Shown piece by piece: positions 44,319 through 51,579 of a stretch of 64,000 nt of DNA. Position numbers and translations under genes: made by a program. The stretch covers positions 32,401 to 96,400 of the forward strand of contig CABUTO010000004.1 of NCBI GenBank assembly GCA_902494535.1, written 5' to 3'. The DNA comes from an uncultured Collinsella sp. GTDB lineage: Bacteria > Actinomycetota > Coriobacteriia > Coriobacteriales > Coriobacteriaceae. Each line of letters opens with the position of its first letter. Position 1 is the stretch's first letter. The notes under the pieces were generated by a model. That model made no database searches, was not told the origin of the DNA, and saw only the letters and a list, made by a program, of their open reading frames with translations.

Positions 44319-45533
44319 TTACCGTGCATTAAAAACGTAGCGGTCCAGGCGGTCGCACGCTTCCCTCACGCGCGAAAGCGGCAGCGCCAGATTCACGCGA
44401 ATGTGGCAGGGTCCGTGGAACGGACGGCCATCCTGGTAGCCAACGCCCACGCGGGCACCCTCATCGAGCAACCACTGAATATCGCGGCCACGCTCGCGGC
44501 ACCATTCGGTGCAGTCCAGAAACACCATGTACGTGCCCTGCGGACGCGAATAGGACACGCCCTCAAAATGCTCGTCCACGTAATCGCAGAAGTACTCGAT
44601 ATTGCCGGCAAGCACCTGGTTGAGCTCGTCCACCCACTCGTAGCCTTGCGGCTGGTAGGCACCGATAAGCGCGTGCATGGAGAGGACGTTCATCTCGTTG
44701 TAGTGGGTCTTGTTGGACACGGCGCACACGCGGTCGCGCAGCGTCTCGTTATAGATGATGTGGTAGCTGCCGACCAAGCCCGCCAGGTTGAACGTCTTGC
44801 TCGGCGCATAGAGGGCAACTGTGCGCATGCGGGCATCCTCGCTCACCGACTGCGTCGGAATATGCTTGTGACCCGGCAGAATGATATCGGACCAAATCTC
44901 GTCCGAGATCACCACGCAATCGTGCTGGCAATAGATGTCCATGGCGCGCTCGATCTCGTCGCGCTCCCATACGCGGCCGCAGGGATTGTGCGGCGAGCAG
45001 AACACCGCGGCATGAATGTGGTTTTGGGCGAGTTTGCACTCCATGTCCTCAAAGTCCATGCGCCACACGCCCCGGTTGTCGAGTTTAAGCGGGCTGTGGA
45101 CAATGCGATAGCCCGCGGCCTCGATGGACTTGGTAAAGCCGATGTAGGTGGGGCTGTGGACCAGCACCGCATCGCCCGGCTGGACATACGCGCGCAACGT
45201 CGACACGACACCGCCCAGCACGCCGTTTTCGTAGCCGATATGCTCCGGCGCCAAGCCCTTGACGCCATTACGGCGGCTCTGCCATTCGATGATGCGGTCG
45301 AAGTACTCGGGACGCGGATTGAAGTAGCCAAACATGGGGTGCTGGGCGCGCTGAATGATGTGTTCCTGGACCGTGGGCACCGTGGCAAAGTTCATGTCGG
45401 CCACCCACATGGGAATGCGGTCGAAGCCCTCGTCGGGTGCGTTCGGGGCCATACCGGGGATCTCACCCCAAGAGTCAACGGCGATGGCGTCCATGCCGTG
45501 GCGGTCGACGATTGAAGTGAAGTCGTATTTCAT
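44319..45533 (-). CDS. MalY/PatB-type pyridoxal-phosphate C-S lyase or aminotransferase
   Basis: 404 residues from ATG 45533 (GGGAG upstream). The class I/II aminotransferase fold is shown by YENGVLGGVVSTLRAYVQPGDAVLV, FCSPHNPCGRVW, ISDEIWSDI and the PLP lysine in APSKTFNLAGL. Its start IPMWVADMNFATVPTVQEHI and GYFNPRPEYFDRIIEW are the PatB/MalY hallmark. It probably cleaves cystathionine or other beta C-S compounds, releasing H2S/thiols, pyruvate and ammonia. Single gene; the region upstream is divergent from no close partner. Confidence 0.92.
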   Translation of the reverse strand: MKYDFTSIVDRHGMDAIAVDSWGEIPGMAPNAPDEGFDRIPMWVADMNFATVPTVQEHIIQRAQHPMFGYFNPRPEYFDRIIEWQSRRNGVKGLAPEHIGYENGVLGGVVSTLRAYVQPGDAVLVHSPTYIGFTKSIEAAGYRIVHSPLKLDNRGVWRMDFEDMECKLAQNHIHAAVFCSPHNPCGRVWERDEIERAMDIYCQHDCVVISDEIWSDIILPGHKHIPTQSVSEDARMRTVALYAPSKTFNLAGLVGSYHIIYNETLRDRVCAVSNKTHYNEMNVLSMHALIGAYQPQGYEWVDELNQVLAGNIEYFCDYVDEHFEGVSYSRPQGTYMVFLDCTEWCRERGRDIQWLLDEGARVGVGYQDGRPFHGPCHIRVNLALPLSRVREACDRLDRYVFNAR

Positions 45534-45645
45534 GCTGGACTCCCGTGCAAAGTTGATTGTTTTGGTAGGCGTTATTGTCCACCAGCGTGGGCGGTTTTGG
45601 CGCGGGGTTTGGCGCTTAATTTGATGGGTGCGGACGAATGGCTGG

Positions 45646-46383
45646 TTAGTCTTGCGCGTCGTTGACGGCAACTACGGTTAACTGGGTTTCATCGACCGTA
45701 AACGATATGTCGAGCCCGGCGTAAGCCAGATGATAGACGCGGTGTGGCTCGTGCTTGCTGCCCGCGCGGCGCGGGTCTTGGCGAAGGACTTCGACCAAGC
45801 CGAGGAGCTTTGCGGGCGGGACCATATCCTGCAGTGCTTGCGGAAACTCAACATCGAGCTCTTGCCACGGAGCATCCTCGATCCAGCCTCCGGTCGCATC
45901 CGGGTGGCAGTCCGCAAACGGAATGTAGGGCTTGATGTCGTAGATGGGCGTACCGTCGCGCAGGTCGGCCCCCAACACATGGATGATGGGGCCATCGTCG
46001 GTGAGCTCGACACGATCAAGCTTGACGCAGGTGAGCCCGATGGGATTAGGGCGAAACGGACTGCGCGTGGCAAACACTCCCACACGTTCGGCTCCGCCCA
46101 GACGCGGCGGGCGCACGGTTTTCGACCATTTTGCGTTGGTGCCGGACCTGTCCTGCGTTTTAGCGTCGACGGCAATATCCTTAGCCGTGCCGCCGGGCGT
46201 TCCGTTTTCGAAGCGCCACAGCAGCCACAGGTGAGAGAAGGAGTCCAGGCCCTCAACCGCTGCATTGGAGGCAAATTCCGGCTCAAAAAAGATTCGTCCC
46301 TGCAGATGGGGCGCCAAAAAGCTGTTGCGCGGAATGCCGAACTTCTGCGGCAGGTCGGTATGTATGCGTGCGATAGGTTCCAT
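45646..46383 (-). CDS. trmO: tRNA (N6-threonylcarbamoyladenosine-37 N6)-methyltransferase
   Basis: TrmO methylates t6A37 of tRNA-Thr. 245 residues from ATG 46383. FGIPRNSFLAPHLQGRIFFEPEF, LDSFSHLWLLWRFE and ATRSPFRPNPIGLTCVKLDRVE are the TsaA/YaeB signature, and the C-terminal domain (about 165-245) with HRVYHLAYAGLDISFTV is present as in E. coli TrmO. Between strands it holds a family-typical WSKTVRPPRLGGAERVGVFATRSPF block. Standalone gene. Confidence 0.95.
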   Translation of the reverse strand: MEPIARIHTDLPQKFGIPRNSFLAPHLQGRIFFEPEFASNAAVEGLDSFSHLWLLWRFENGTPGGTAKDIAVDAKTQDRSGTNAKWSKTVRPPRLGGAERVGVFATRSPFRPNPIGLTCVKLDRVELTDDGPIIHVLGADLRDGTPIYDIKPYIPFADCHPDATGGWIEDAPWQELDVEFPQALQDMVPPAKLLGLVEVLRQDPRRAGSKHEPHRVYHLAYAGLDISFTVDETQLTVVAVNDAQD

Positions 46384-46524
46384 GCCGGTCATTGTACGGC
46401 ATGGAGGCGTGGGGCGTTGCGCGCAATTCTTCGCCGCGGTCCCCCGTCGTGCAACCAACGGTTGCTTGGAAGGGCGCCTGCCGCCGCGTATGCTTAAGCC
46501 ATCAACCAGCAGAAAGGAGCCGCT

Positions 46525-47352
46525 ATGGCCTTTGCAGAAAAGCTCATTGCTGTCCGTCGCGCCCATCACCTTACCCAAGAGCAGCTTGCCGCTAAGCTCT
46601 TCGTCACACGCCAGGCCATCAGCCGGTGGGAGCGCGGCGAGGTCACACCGGGCATCGACATGATGAAGCTCATCGCCGCCGTAACCGGAGAACCGCTGTC
46701 CCACCTGCTCGAAATGCCTGAGCACTATTGCCAGAGCTGCGGCATGATACTCACGCCCGACGACTGCGGCACCGATGCCACGGGCACCGCGACCGATCAT
46801 TACTGCAAGTGGTGCTACGACCACGGCAAGTACACCTATGACACCACCATGGAGGCAATGATTGAGGATTGTGCCCCGCGCCTGGCACAAAACACCGGCA
46901 TGTCGCTCGACGAAGCCGTCTCGCTCATGGGCGCCGTCCTGCCGCAACTGGAGCGCTGGCGCACCGTGCAGGAAAACGAGGCGCGCTACGGTGCCGAGGC
47001 GCGGGCGCGCTACGGCGATGAGGCTATCGATGCAGCAAACGAAGCGTTGCTGGACATGGACCCCGAGACATGGAACGACATGAAGGAACTTGAACGCGCT
47101 ATTCTGGGCCAGCTCTCAATTGCCATGGGCATTGGCGACCCAGAGAGCAACGAGGCTCGTAAGCTTGTCGCGATGCATCGTCGCTGGATTGCTCTCAACT
47201 GGGGATGCGAGCCCCAAGACGAGGCGTACCTGGGCCTCGCCCACGGTTATCTTGCCGACCAGCGCTTTGTTGACTACTACGACAAGCCCTGCGCCACCGG
47301 AGCCACGGCGTTTCTGGTCCAGGCCATCGAGTCTTCGTTGACGCGCGCATAG
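46525..47352 (+). CDS. XRE-family regulator with zinc-ribbon and TipAS-like domains
   Basis: 275 residues from ATG 46525 (AAAGGAG upstream). Domain 1 (about 4-62): XRE helix-turn-helix (LTQEQLAAKLFVTRQAISRWERGE). Domain 2 (about 68-100): putative zinc ribbon with CQSCG...CKWCYD. Domain 3 (about 130-270): TipAS-like helical domain with YGDEAIDAANEALLDM and GYLADQRFVDYYDKPCATGATAFLVQAI. In TipA itself the TipAS domain binds thiopeptides and is fused to a MerR head; here it follows an XRE head plus zinc ribbon. It may sense a small molecule and regulate a nearby or distant gene. Confidence 0.85.
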   Translation: MAFAEKLIAVRRAHHLTQEQLAAKLFVTRQAISRWERGEVTPGIDMMKLIAAVTGEPLSHLLEMPEHYCQSCGMILTPDDCGTDATGTATDHYCKWCYDHGKYTYDTTMEAMIEDCAPRLAQNTGMSLDEAVSLMGAVLPQLERWRTVQENEARYGAEARARYGDEAIDAANEALLDMDPETWNDMKELERAILGQLSIAMGIGDPESNEARKLVAMHRRWIALNWGCEPQDEAYLGLAHGYLADQRFVDYYDKPCATGATAFLVQAIESSLTRA

Positions 47353-47403
47353 ACCGCGGCGGCTTTGGGTATTTCAATCAAAACCTCAACCGATTGGAGA
47401 CCT

Positions 47404-47649
47404 ATGGCTACTAATCACGAGCTCGCGCTGTACGTTATGACCGGCTGCCCGTATTGCTTAAAGGTCAAGCACTTTTTGGCCGATAACGGCGTGACCATTC
47501 CCGAGCGCAATATCTCGACCGATTCCGATGCCGAACAGACACTCATCGCCGTCGGCGGAAAACGCCAGGTTCCCTGCCTGTTCATCGACGGCAAACCACT
47601 CTACGAATCGAGCGACATCATCGCGTGGGTGCAGGAAAACCTGCTCTAG
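47404..47649 (+). CDS. Glutaredoxin (GrxC-type)
   Basis: 81 residues from ATG 47404 (TTGGAGA upstream). LALYVMTGCPYCLKVKHFLADNG carries the CPYC redox site, and VPCLFIDGKPLYESSDI is the conserved cis-Pro and glutathione-binding region. It probably acts as an oxidoreductase for thiol-disulfide exchange. Glutathione is uncommon in this lineage, so another low-molecular-weight thiol or a thioredoxin-like reductase may be its partner. Confidence 0.9.
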   Translation: MATNHELALYVMTGCPYCLKVKHFLADNGVTIPERNISTDSDAEQTLIAVGGKRQVPCLFIDGKPLYESSDIIAWVQENLL

Positions 47650-47685
47650 TACGCACGCTCTGTCCGTCCAGGGCCCCAACCCATA

Positions 47686-47759
47686 CGACCCAAACATGTA
47701 CACCAGCATCCAAAGTCGACATTTTTCGACATCTTTGGATGCTGGCGTACAGCTTTTTG
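47686..47759. repeat. Palindromic repeat family C, copy 1
   Basis: CAAACATGTACACCAGC and its inverted partner around CATCCAAAGTCGACATTTTTCGACATCTTTGGATG produce a long stem-loop followed by TTTTT. A nearly identical copy is at 48765-48838. It is about 40 nt after the glutaredoxin stop and may be its terminator. Confidence 0.85.
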
Positions 47760-47843
47760 GTAGTCATGGACGCTCTTGGCCGGCTAATTGTTTGAGGAGA
47801 CCTTTGGATTATGGCTGTTTGACGCCTCTGGAAAGGTTTCCGA

Positions 47844-48086
47844 GAGGGCTGTGGTCAAAAAAGGGCAAATATGAGTACTGCTACCTGTTTAGTAGCAGCG
47901 ATTTTGATCACTTCAGGAACTATTCAACGTTCCACTCGTCCGCAGACGACGTTATTTCTCCTCATATGTTCAATAAAAGTAGCTCTTAATGGGAACAAAT
48001 CTCATCAGGAGCTACAATTTATAGCAAATAAATGCAACCATAATGGCAACAGTACTCATATTTGCCCTTTTTTGACCACGACCCTC
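47844..48086. mobile_element. MITE-like element with ~37-bp terminal inverted repeats
   Basis: Left end 47844-47880 (GAGGGCTGTGGTCAAAAAAG then GGCAAATATGAGTACTG) and right end 48050-48086 are inverted copies, identical over about 29 bp with two mismatches near the outer edge. The total length is 243 bp. The interior is AT-rich and contains two further hairpins: GCTAC/GTAGC near 47882-47898 and GTAGCTC/GAGCTAC near 47980-48015. No open frame of note. No target-site duplication was confirmed. Confidence 0.6.
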
Positions 48087-48181
48087 CAGAATAGTCGCTG
48101 AGAGCGACACTAAATGACAAAATCCGACACTTGAACGTTCTTATATGAGTAGCCATTGAAGGACACCTAACGACTACTCCC

Positions 48182-48206
48182 ATTCGCGACACACTGTGTC
48201 GCGAAT
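48182..48206. promoter_or_regulatory. Perfect 25-bp palindrome
   Basis: ATTCGCGACACA-C-TGTGTCGCGAAT: 12-bp arms around one central base. With a loop this short it is better read as a dimeric operator site than as an RNA hairpin. The nearest start on the right is the RHH gene, 277 bp away; no gene is tied to it. Confidence 0.45.
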
Positions 48207-48404
48207 TAAGCTGGCCCCATTACCGAAGACCAGTGAGAGCTCCTGCCCAGAATCTCAATAGCTTAATAAAGGGCTCCCCTCCGGAAGTTCAATGAGCATC
48301 CAAATTCCAAGCTGAAAAGCAAAGGAGTAGCGAAGCCGTCAATGCTCATTTCCTATCGAACAGGCGGGTCAAAACAAGCTAGTTAGCCCGATAAACTGCT
48401 TGTA

Positions 48405-48432
48405 TTTTTGTCTACAAAATTGTATACAAAAA
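48405..48432 (+). promoter_or_regulatory. Inverted-repeat operator before the ribbon-helix-helix gene
   Basis: TTTTTGTCTACAA and TTGTATACAAAAA are arms of a 28-bp inverted repeat with one mismatch, 51 bp upstream of the ATG. TTGTATACAA is itself a palindrome and includes a TATACA that may be the -10 box. Autoregulation by the antitoxin-like protein is expected. Confidence 0.6.
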
Positions 48433-48482
48433 GAGAATCCGAGAACCGGCGCTCGACATTATGTCGATCGATAGGAGGCGCC

Positions 48483-48749
48483 ATGGATGCTAAGCAGCTC
48501 GAAAAGATGATGGGGTTTGCTCCCGGAGAGTTGAAGAAAGCCGCGGAAGCCTACGAAAAAGATGAGTGGCCGAAAGGTCACACCATCAAGTTGGGAAGGC
48601 CACCAATCTCCGATGAGCCGAGCGTCGTTATATCAGCACGTGTGGGCGAATCGATTCTTGAGGCGTTTGACGAAAAAGCCAAACGCCATGGGCAAACACG
48701 CACGGAGCGGCTCAGAGAGCTCATTACACTTGATGCACTGATTGCCTAG
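48483..48749 (+). CDS. Ribbon-helix-helix (CopG-type) protein, orphan antitoxin-like
   Basis: 88 residues from ATG 48483; AGGAGG is 5 bp upstream, and a longer in-frame TTG start at 48408 lies inside the operator. The C-terminal half, PSVVISARVGESILEAFDEKAKRHGQTRTERLRELI, has the RHH pattern (strand with alternating residues, two helices). The N-terminal half GELKKAAEAYEKDEWPKG could bind a partner. RHH antitoxins normally precede a toxin gene, but here only repeats and dus (opposite strand) follow, so the toxin is missing or unlinked. Confidence 0.75.
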   Translation: MDAKQLEKMMGFAPGELKKAAEAYEKDEWPKGHTIKLGRPPISDEPSVVISARVGESILEAFDEKAKRHGQTRTERLRELITLDALIA

Positions 48750-48764
48750 GCCCGCTCCCCCGTC

Positions 48765-48838
48765 GGACCCAAACATGTACACCAGCATCCAAAGTCGACA
48801 TTTTTCGACATCTTTGGATGCTGGTGTACATGTTTTTG
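48765..48838. repeat. Palindromic repeat family C, copy 2
   Basis: A perfect 23-bp stem: the left arm starts AACATGTACACCAGCATCC and the right arm ends GGATGCTGGTGTACATGTT, with an inner TCGACATTTTTCGACA hairpin and TTTTTG afterwards. It lies 16 nt after the RHH stop. Nearly identical to copy 1 at 47686-47759, including the loop. Confidence 0.88.
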
Positions 48839-48843
48839 CTACA

Positions 48844-48899
48844 TAGTCGTTGGGGACGTCCTTAAATGACCAGTCGTTAAAGAACGCCCCCGATGACTA
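48844..48899. repeat. Palindromic repeat family B, copy 2 (diverged)
   Basis: TAGTCGTTGGGGACGTCCTT and AAGAACGCCCCCGATGACTA form an imperfect hairpin with several mismatches; the loop has AAATGACCAGTCGTT. The related perfect copy is at 23065-23128. It abuts the dus stop codon. Confidence 0.7.
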
Positions 48900-48900
48900 G

Positions 48901-49854
48901 TTAGCCGTGGAAGCGAGCTGTGGGTGCAAGCGGCTGTTCACGAAAGACGCGCTCGACGGCAGCGCGGTATTCGTCGACCTTTTTGGTCTTGCGTACGATC
49001 TTGTGGACGGTAGCGGGATCAGCGAAAGCGCACTTGGCGTAGAACCACCACTCCTTCATGCGGAAGACCGCATTGCCGCCAATCTCTTCTGCATATGCCG
49101 CAAACAGCGTGTCGTGGAAGCGCTGCAGCTCAGCAGCCGTTGCAGCAGGGCCGCCCTTGACCATGCGAGCCAGAGCGGGGTTCGCGAGCAGGCCACGCCC
49201 CAACATCACATGGCGCGTGCCGGGATAGGCCTCCACCAGCGCGTCCATATCCTCAAGATCAAAAATGTCACCGTTATAGGCCACGGGGAACGGCGCACGC
49301 TCCAGCGTCTCGCCATAAAACTCTTTGCGCGGCGAGCCCATATAGCGGTCCTTCTGTACGCGCGGATGCACGATCAGCTCTGCCAACGGCATGCGGCAAT
49401 ACAGATCGAGCACGCGCTCGTATTCGTCGTCATTCTCCAGCCCCAGCCTGGTCTTTACCGACACCGGCAACGGCGACCGCTCGCACACATCGCTTAAGAA
49501 CGCCTCGAGCTCGTCGAGATTGCGCAAGAAACCCGAGCCCTTGCCCTTGGCGACAACCGTTCCCGAAGGGCAACCCAGGTTGAGATTGACCTCGCGGTAG
49601 CCCATGTCGGCGAGCACCTGTGCCGCCCACACAAACTCGTCCGCGTTCTTGGACATCAGCTGAGGCACCACGTTGAGCCCCTGGTTATTGGCAGGATCGA
49701 TCTCCTTAAACGCCTTGCCGCCAAAGCGGTTTCCCACCCGCGGCGGCGGCAAAAACGGCGTGTAATAGCAATCGAGTGCACCGAAGCACTCCGCATGCAC
49801 GCGACGGAACACATGCCCGGTAATCCCCTCCATAGGGGCCAGCGAAAGGATCAT
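48901..49854 (-). CDS. tRNA-dihydrouridine synthase
   Basis: 317 residues. The FMN-binding start is MILSLAPMEGITGHVFRRV (family L-APMEG motif), followed by PQLMSKNADEFVWAAQVLADMGYREVNLNLGCPSGTVVAKGKGS (catalytic NLGCP with the active-site cysteine), then SVKTRLGLEND, and a final NGDIFDLEDM and RGLLANP. This is a Dus enzyme that reduces uridines in the D-loop or elsewhere in tRNA; which Dus subtype (A, B or C) cannot be decided. Its stop codon touches a family B repeat. Confidence 0.93.
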   Translation of the reverse strand: MILSLAPMEGITGHVFRRVHAECFGALDCYYTPFLPPPRVGNRFGGKAFKEIDPANNQGLNVVPQLMSKNADEFVWAAQVLADMGYREVNLNLGCPSGTVVAKGKGSGFLRNLDELEAFLSDVCERSPLPVSVKTRLGLENDDEYERVLDLYCRMPLAELIVHPRVQKDRYMGSPRKEFYGETLERAPFPVAYNGDIFDLEDMDALVEAYPGTRHVMLGRGLLANPALARMVKGGPAATAAELQRFHDTLFAAYAEEIGGNAVFRMKEWWFYAKCAFADPATVHKIVRKTKKVDEYRAAVERVFREQPLAPTARFHG

Positions 49855-49877
49855 CTACTCTTCTCTCATATCAACAC

Positions 49878-49905
49878 AACAAAGGGGCCGTCCCTTTGTC
49901 ACATG
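49878..49905. repeat. Palindromic repeat family A, copy 5 (partial left arm)
   Basis: The left arm is CAACAAAGGGGCC instead of the usual GTGACAAAGGGAC; the right arm GTCCCTTTGTCACAT is intact. It lies about 25 bp upstream of the dus start. Confidence 0.65.
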
Positions 49906-49987
49906 CATTATGCCTTGCGCTTCAGGCGATTCACAAGGAAGAGGTAGCTACTGAACGATGACCACCCTCCAGCCGCACCCCATACAA

Positions 49988-50170
49988 CGAGGTTTAATAC
50001 TTTTCCCGAGAAGTGAACGAGTGAAAACGGCCCCCCGAAGCATCGGCACTTTCGAGATGCAATTTCCTGCGGTTTTGCCAGCCAAATCCTGCGGGTTTGA
50101 CGTCTAAAAATGTCGATGCTTCGGAGGTCCAAGTATGGCCGTTCACTTCTCGGAAAAGTATTAGACCTCG
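49988..50170. repeat. 183-bp imperfect palindrome with internal direct repeat (family F)
   Basis: The outer arms, CGAGGTTTAATACTTTTCC (from 49988) and the inverse at 50138-50170, match over about 33 bp with one indel. A second paired block, CCGAAGCATCG (50034-50044) and CGATGCTTCGG, lies further in. At the centre CCTGCGG recurs in TTTCCTGCGGTTTTG and AAATCCTGCGGGTTTG. Family A copies flank it on both sides. No open frame fits. Confidence 0.85.
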
Positions 50171-50185
50171 ATTTACATGCCACTC

Positions 50186-50218
50186 AATGTGACAAAGTGG
50201 CTGCTCCTTTGTCACATT
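50186..50218. repeat. Palindromic repeat family A, copy 6
   Basis: AATGTGACAAAGTGGC and its inverted partner GCTCCTTTGTCACATT; the centre is altered (GTGGCTGCTC) but the arms match. It lies on the downstream side of the deiminase cluster's last gene. Confidence 0.75.
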
Positions 50219-50302
50219 CGATGAAAAAGGGCACCGATGTTAGTCGATGCCCCAAAGCGGCTGCAGGTTAAGCCCTACAGCGTATGTCTAAGACGAATCG
50301 AA

Positions 50303-51568
50303 CTATTCGTCCCAGGAGAGGTTCTTACCAGTCTTTTTTGCCAGCAGCAAGAACAGGCCGATAATAACGTTGCATGCGATGCAGAAGATGAAGACGCCCT
50401 GGAAGGAGCCGACAAGCTCATAGACCTTCATCATAACGGGCATGCCAAAGGCGCCGACGATATAGCCCACGGAGCAGATCAGCGCGAAGATGCGACCGAA
50501 ATCGCGGGAGCCAAAGACATCCATAACCAAAACGGTCAGGGCAGTGCCAGCGATGACGTACATTACGTCGTTCACGCCTGCTGCGAGGATGCTGAGCGTC
50601 GAGTTGCCGCTGCTCATCATGAGCATGACAAAGGAGAGGATGGAGACAGCGAGCCAGCCCAGAATGGCCTTCGTGCTGCCGAACCTATCGCAAGTGGTGC
50701 CGACGATCGGATTGAGGAACAGATCGAAGAGCGATGCAGCGGATACCATGAAGCCGCCCACCATGGGGCTAAAACCAACCTCGGAAGCATACGTCGGGAA
50801 GAGCTGGTTCATGCAGCAAGTGAGCTGAACGAGACAGAGGAAGCCGATGCAGAAGAAGAAGGCAGGCGACTTAATGGCGCGCGCATAGCTAACGCCACGC
50901 GTGCTATCCTCGGTCGTCTCCTCGGTCTCGGTGACCGTCTCGCCCTCGACGTAGCCATAGGGCAGCATGCCCTTGTCCTGAGGCTTATAGCGAATAATCA
51001 GGACGGAAGCGGGGAGAATGAGCACGGCGGAGACGCCAGCGAGCACCAGATAGCCAGTCCTCCAGCCAGCGGCCTCGATGACAGAGGTGATGACGGGGCT
51101 CATGATGAGCATGTAAATCGAGTTCACTGCCCAAGCGAGACCGATTGCCAGGCCACCAGATTTTTTGAACCACTGGTCAATAACGTCGGACATGGCGACG
51201 CCGGTGGTGAAGGCGAAGCAAACGCCAATCAGGGCGCCAGCGGCGATGAACATCCAGACTTCGGTGTAGAAGGCCATGCCTGCGCCGGCAGCAAGCAAAA
51301 TAAGCTCGACAACGGGGAGCCAAACCTTGCCAACGACCTTGGGAATGAGTTTTCCGACAAACGGAAGAGCTGCCGCAAGACCAATGAGCGTTGCGGTGAA
51401 GTAATACGAGAAGATGGAATAGTCAAACCCGAACTCCTCGCACACGGGTGCGACGAAGGAGCCCGCGATGACGCTATAGGATCCGGTCGTGCCAGCAGAC
51501 ATAAGGCCGAGCGCGATTACGAGAACCCATGCGTAAACCTTGCTGCTCTTTAACTTTGCATTTTCCAT
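50303..51568 (-). CDS. MFS transporter of the deiminase cluster (copy 1)
   Basis: 421 residues from ATG 51568; AGGAG lies 9 nt upstream. Twelve hydrophobic helices with an OFA-like (oxalate:formate antiporter) opening AWVLVIALGLMSAGTTGSYSVIAGSFVAPVCEEFGFD. Conserved loop IGVCFAFTTGVAMSDVIDQWFKKSGGLAIGLAW and VGFSPMVGGFMVSAASLFDL. Related by eye along its whole length to the MFS gene at 54947-56227. It lies 12 nt after the carbamoyltransferase stop, so it is the third gene of that transcription unit and may import the substrate or exchange it for product. Confidence 0.85.
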   Translation of the reverse strand: MENAKLKSSKVYAWVLVIALGLMSAGTTGSYSVIAGSFVAPVCEEFGFDYSIFSYYFTATLIGLAAALPFVGKLIPKVVGKVWLPVVELILLAAGAGMAFYTEVWMFIAAGALIGVCFAFTTGVAMSDVIDQWFKKSGGLAIGLAWAVNSIYMLIMSPVITSVIEAAGWRTGYLVLAGVSAVLILPASVLIIRYKPQDKGMLPYGYVEGETVTETEETTEDSTRGVSYARAIKSPAFFFCIGFLCLVQLTCCMNQLFPTYASEVGFSPMVGGFMVSAASLFDLFLNPIVGTTCDRFGSTKAILGWLAVSILSFVMLMMSSGNSTLSILAAGVNDVMYVIAGTALTVLVMDVFGSRDFGRIFALICSVGYIVGAFGMPVMMKVYELVGSFQGVFIFCIACNVIIGLFLLLAKKTGKNLSWDE

Positions 51569-51579
51569 TGATACAGCTC

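Noticed and set aside
44268..45515. Long open frame on the + strand opposite the PatB-type gene
   Set aside because: No ribosome-binding site, no recognisable domain and low-complexity Arg/Ala/His-rich product. It is an antisense frame of a high-GC gene, as are similar ones opposite prfC, the TetM-like gene, the UvrA-like gene and the deiminase.
48483..48749. Complete toxin-antitoxin module
   Set aside because: Only the RHH half is present; no toxin-like frame with a ribosome-binding site lies within the gap on either side.
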